9,581 nucleotides of DNA from Omnitrophica bacterium GWA2_52_8 (GTDB lineage Bacteria; Omnitrophota; Omnitrophia; Omnitrophales; Aquincolibacteriaceae). A program made the translations under genes and the position numbers. The notes beneath the pieces were generated by a model. It was given only the letters and a program-made list of their open reading frames with translations, searched no databases and was not told the origin of the DNA. Below, in pieces: positions 8,427 to 9,581 of the stretch. Within the stretch, counting starts at the first letter, position 1. Each line of letters opens with the position of its first letter. The stretch is from contig MHFC01000130.1 of the NCBI GenBank assembly GCA_001804025.1, positions 1-9,581 on the forward strand. Direction: 5' to 3'.

Positions 8427-9153
8427 CACTACGCCCTCCCAAAAATGCAATATGCTCCAGCCTGTCGCCAAACTGCCAATTTTTTCGTGACAGCAAGCGG
8501 TCTTTTCGAACTACCTGAATATCCTCGTCACAACCTGCAGCTATCCCGCCGCCCCAAATTAACTGCTCCACTAGAGCAACGGTTAAATTTTCAGCAAGTG
8601 CTGCTAGTTGCTTGCGATATTTCTCCATTGCTTCCAGCGCACTGGCCGCAACTACAACTTGCGGCCACAACGGTAAAGATGGCGGGCAAGCTTTTCTCCC
8701 GAAACACAACACATACTTGGGCTTTTGCAACGCATGAGATAAATCAACCAATGGATACGGCGCTTCATTTCCCGCACATACGGCCACCAAGCATGCGAGA
8801 CCCTGCCGATAATCACGTGTTGATAGGATTGTGTTTAACTTGTCTTTCGGCAGATTCAATTCATCACGACGAGAACGATGAGACTTGTTTTTTAAATCAC
8901 TTTGGCCGGGAACTTGCGCCGTATGGTAATCTCTCAATAAGCGTCCCGTCGATTGCACGCCAATAGCAAAGCCATAACCTACACGCAACATTTGATGTGC
9001 AGCTTCATCTTCTCTCTCGATACCTATTGCGGCCGCTAATAAACCCAACAACGCCGATTCACTCGGATAATTAGCGGTTGGCCGATATTCCCCTACCGCT
9101 GTTTCGCCCCAGGAAGAAAGCGGTGCTTCCAGTTGAATGATGAGGTAATCCAT
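8416..9153 (-). CDS. cas5e: Cas5e, Cascade subunit holding the crRNA 5' handle
   Basis: A 245-residue protein of the Cas5e (CasD) family. In Cascade it binds the 5' handle of the crRNA and contacts Cas8e and the first Cas7 subunit. Signatures: N-terminal LIIQLEAPLSSWGETAVGEYRP, in which the SSWG...R pattern is typical of Cas5; PSESALLGLLAAAIGIER; DYHTAQVP; ILSTRDYRQGLACLVAV, where the YR..L element resembles the Cas5 thumb region; and YVLCFGRKACPPSLPL. Length is close to the usual 220-250. The start ATG at 9151-9153 lies only 5 nt after the cas7e stop, with no strong Shine-Dalgarno site of its own (GGGTAA within the cas7e stop region), so it probably depends on ribosomes finishing cas7e. Confidence 0.96.
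   Translation of the reverse strand: MDYLIIQLEAPLSSWGETAVGEYRPTANYPSESALLGLLAAAIGIEREDEAAHQMLRVGYGFAIGVQSTGRLLRDYHTAQVPGQSDLKNKSHRSRRDELNLPKDKLNTILSTRDYRQGLACLVAVCAGNEAPYPLVDLSHALQKPKYVLCFGRKACPPSLPLWPQVVVAASALEAMEKYRKQLAALAENLTVALVEQLIWGGGIAAGCDEDIQVVRKDRLLSRKNWQFGDRLEHIAFLGGRSDVL
8434..8440 (-). promoter_or_regulatory. Ribosome binding site of cas6e
   Basis: GGGAGGG on the minus strand, 7 nt before the ATG at 8426 and inside the cas5e coding sequence. It decides for this start over the in-frame codon at 8471, which would add 15 residues foreign to the family. Confidence 0.8.
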
Positions 9154-9158
9154 GGCTA

Positions 9159-9581
9159 TTACCCATTCACAAATTGGATCAAGTCGTCAAGACTGCCTTC
9201 ACCCTTCTCAACGTTGAATGTCTTGCGAGCATCCGCGCACTGACCATACACTTTGTCAAAATTTGCAACACGCTTATCTAACTCAGCTACAGCACGTTCC
9301 AACATGTCAGCACCGGACACCGGTTTTAAAAAGGCCTGCGCCAGTGAACGCGGCTGTTGATCACCTTTTTCGGCCAAAGCATAGGCAGAATAGGCGCGAG
9401 AAGCAAAACTGTTCTGCTTACCCGTCGGCGAAACTTTAGTGACCGCATTCAACAGGGCTTGCAATGCTTTATCCGCTAATTTCTTGTCATCTCCCAGATT
9501 TTTTTGTAGCAACTCACGATTAATACACAAGTAAAGGTAAAAGACGCCGGCACCAAAACCCGTTTCGCCGATATGAGCAGA
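9159..9581 (-). CDS. cas7e: Cas7e, Cascade backbone subunit (C-terminal part only)
   Basis: The open frame runs off the right window edge, so only the last 140 residues are seen of a protein usually about 350 long. Cas7e (CasC, Cse4) forms the six-subunit backbone along the crRNA. The visible part begins SAHIGETGFGAGVFYLYLCI, close to the AHMG...FYRY region of E. coli CasC. It continues with ALQALLNAVTKVSPTGKQNSFASRAYSAYALAE, the conserved segment with PTGKQN, and ends DDLIQFVNG. The stop TAA is at 9159-9161, 5 nt before cas5e. Identification rests on this C-terminal block plus its position directly upstream of cas5e. Confidence 0.93.
   Translation of the reverse strand, partial: SAHIGETGFGAGVFYLYLCINRELLQKNLGDDKKLADKALQALLNAVTKVSPTGKQNSFASRAYSAYALAEKGDQQPRSLAQAFLKPVSGADMLERAVAELDKRVANFDKVYGQCADARKTFNVEKGEGSLDDLIQFVNG

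Noticed and set aside
8370..8966. A 198-codon plus-strand frame opposite cas5e
   Set aside because: It is antisense to cas5e and has no recognisable domain or ribosome site.

Overview
The window carries most of one CRISPR-Cas locus of type I-E, read right to left on the minus strand, next to a tRNA gene and a piece of phage-type coding DNA. Gene order in the direction of transcription is cas7e (cut by the right window edge), cas5e, cas6e, a rhuM-family gene, cas1, cas2, a short leader, then 42 identical repeats with 41 spacers of exactly 32 nt. The upstream part of the operon (cas3, cas8e, cas11 in the standard arrangement) would lie beyond the right edge.

Region by region: 1-161 holds small hairpins and a tandem 61-bp repeat directly downstream of tRNA-Arg(CCG) (155-231, minus strand, CCA encoded). 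232-552 is AT-rich and non-coding, with one long inverted repeat. 553-636 looks like the relic of a different, type I-C-like CRISPR array: two half repeats around a 36-nt spacer, the second half repeat being a hybrid that ends like the I-E repeat. 635-2857 is an open frame with a MuF C-terminal domain and a RadC/JAB metalloprotease-like domain, typical of phage or integrative-element polyvalent proteins. It has no convincing start or end of its own and lies between two CRISPR repeat sequences. 2857-5386 is the I-E array, 5387-5464 its leader, and 5465-9581 the cas operon.

Working together: Cas7e, Cas5e and Cas6e are Cascade subunits, and Cas6e cuts the array transcript to leave an 8-nt 5' handle ATGAACCG. 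Cas1 and Cas2 insert new spacers at the leader end. The tight packing (overlaps cas5e/cas6e, rhuM/cas1 and cas1/cas2) indicates one polycistronic message. The unusual element is a complete rhuM-family gene between cas6e and cas1, where these two genes are normally adjacent; it is translationally coupled to cas1.

The organism is a bacterium of medium GC content with encoded CCA ends and good Shine-Dalgarno sites. The sequence does not let me name a phylum; Gram-negative is my guess from the I-E system and the possible former I-C array.
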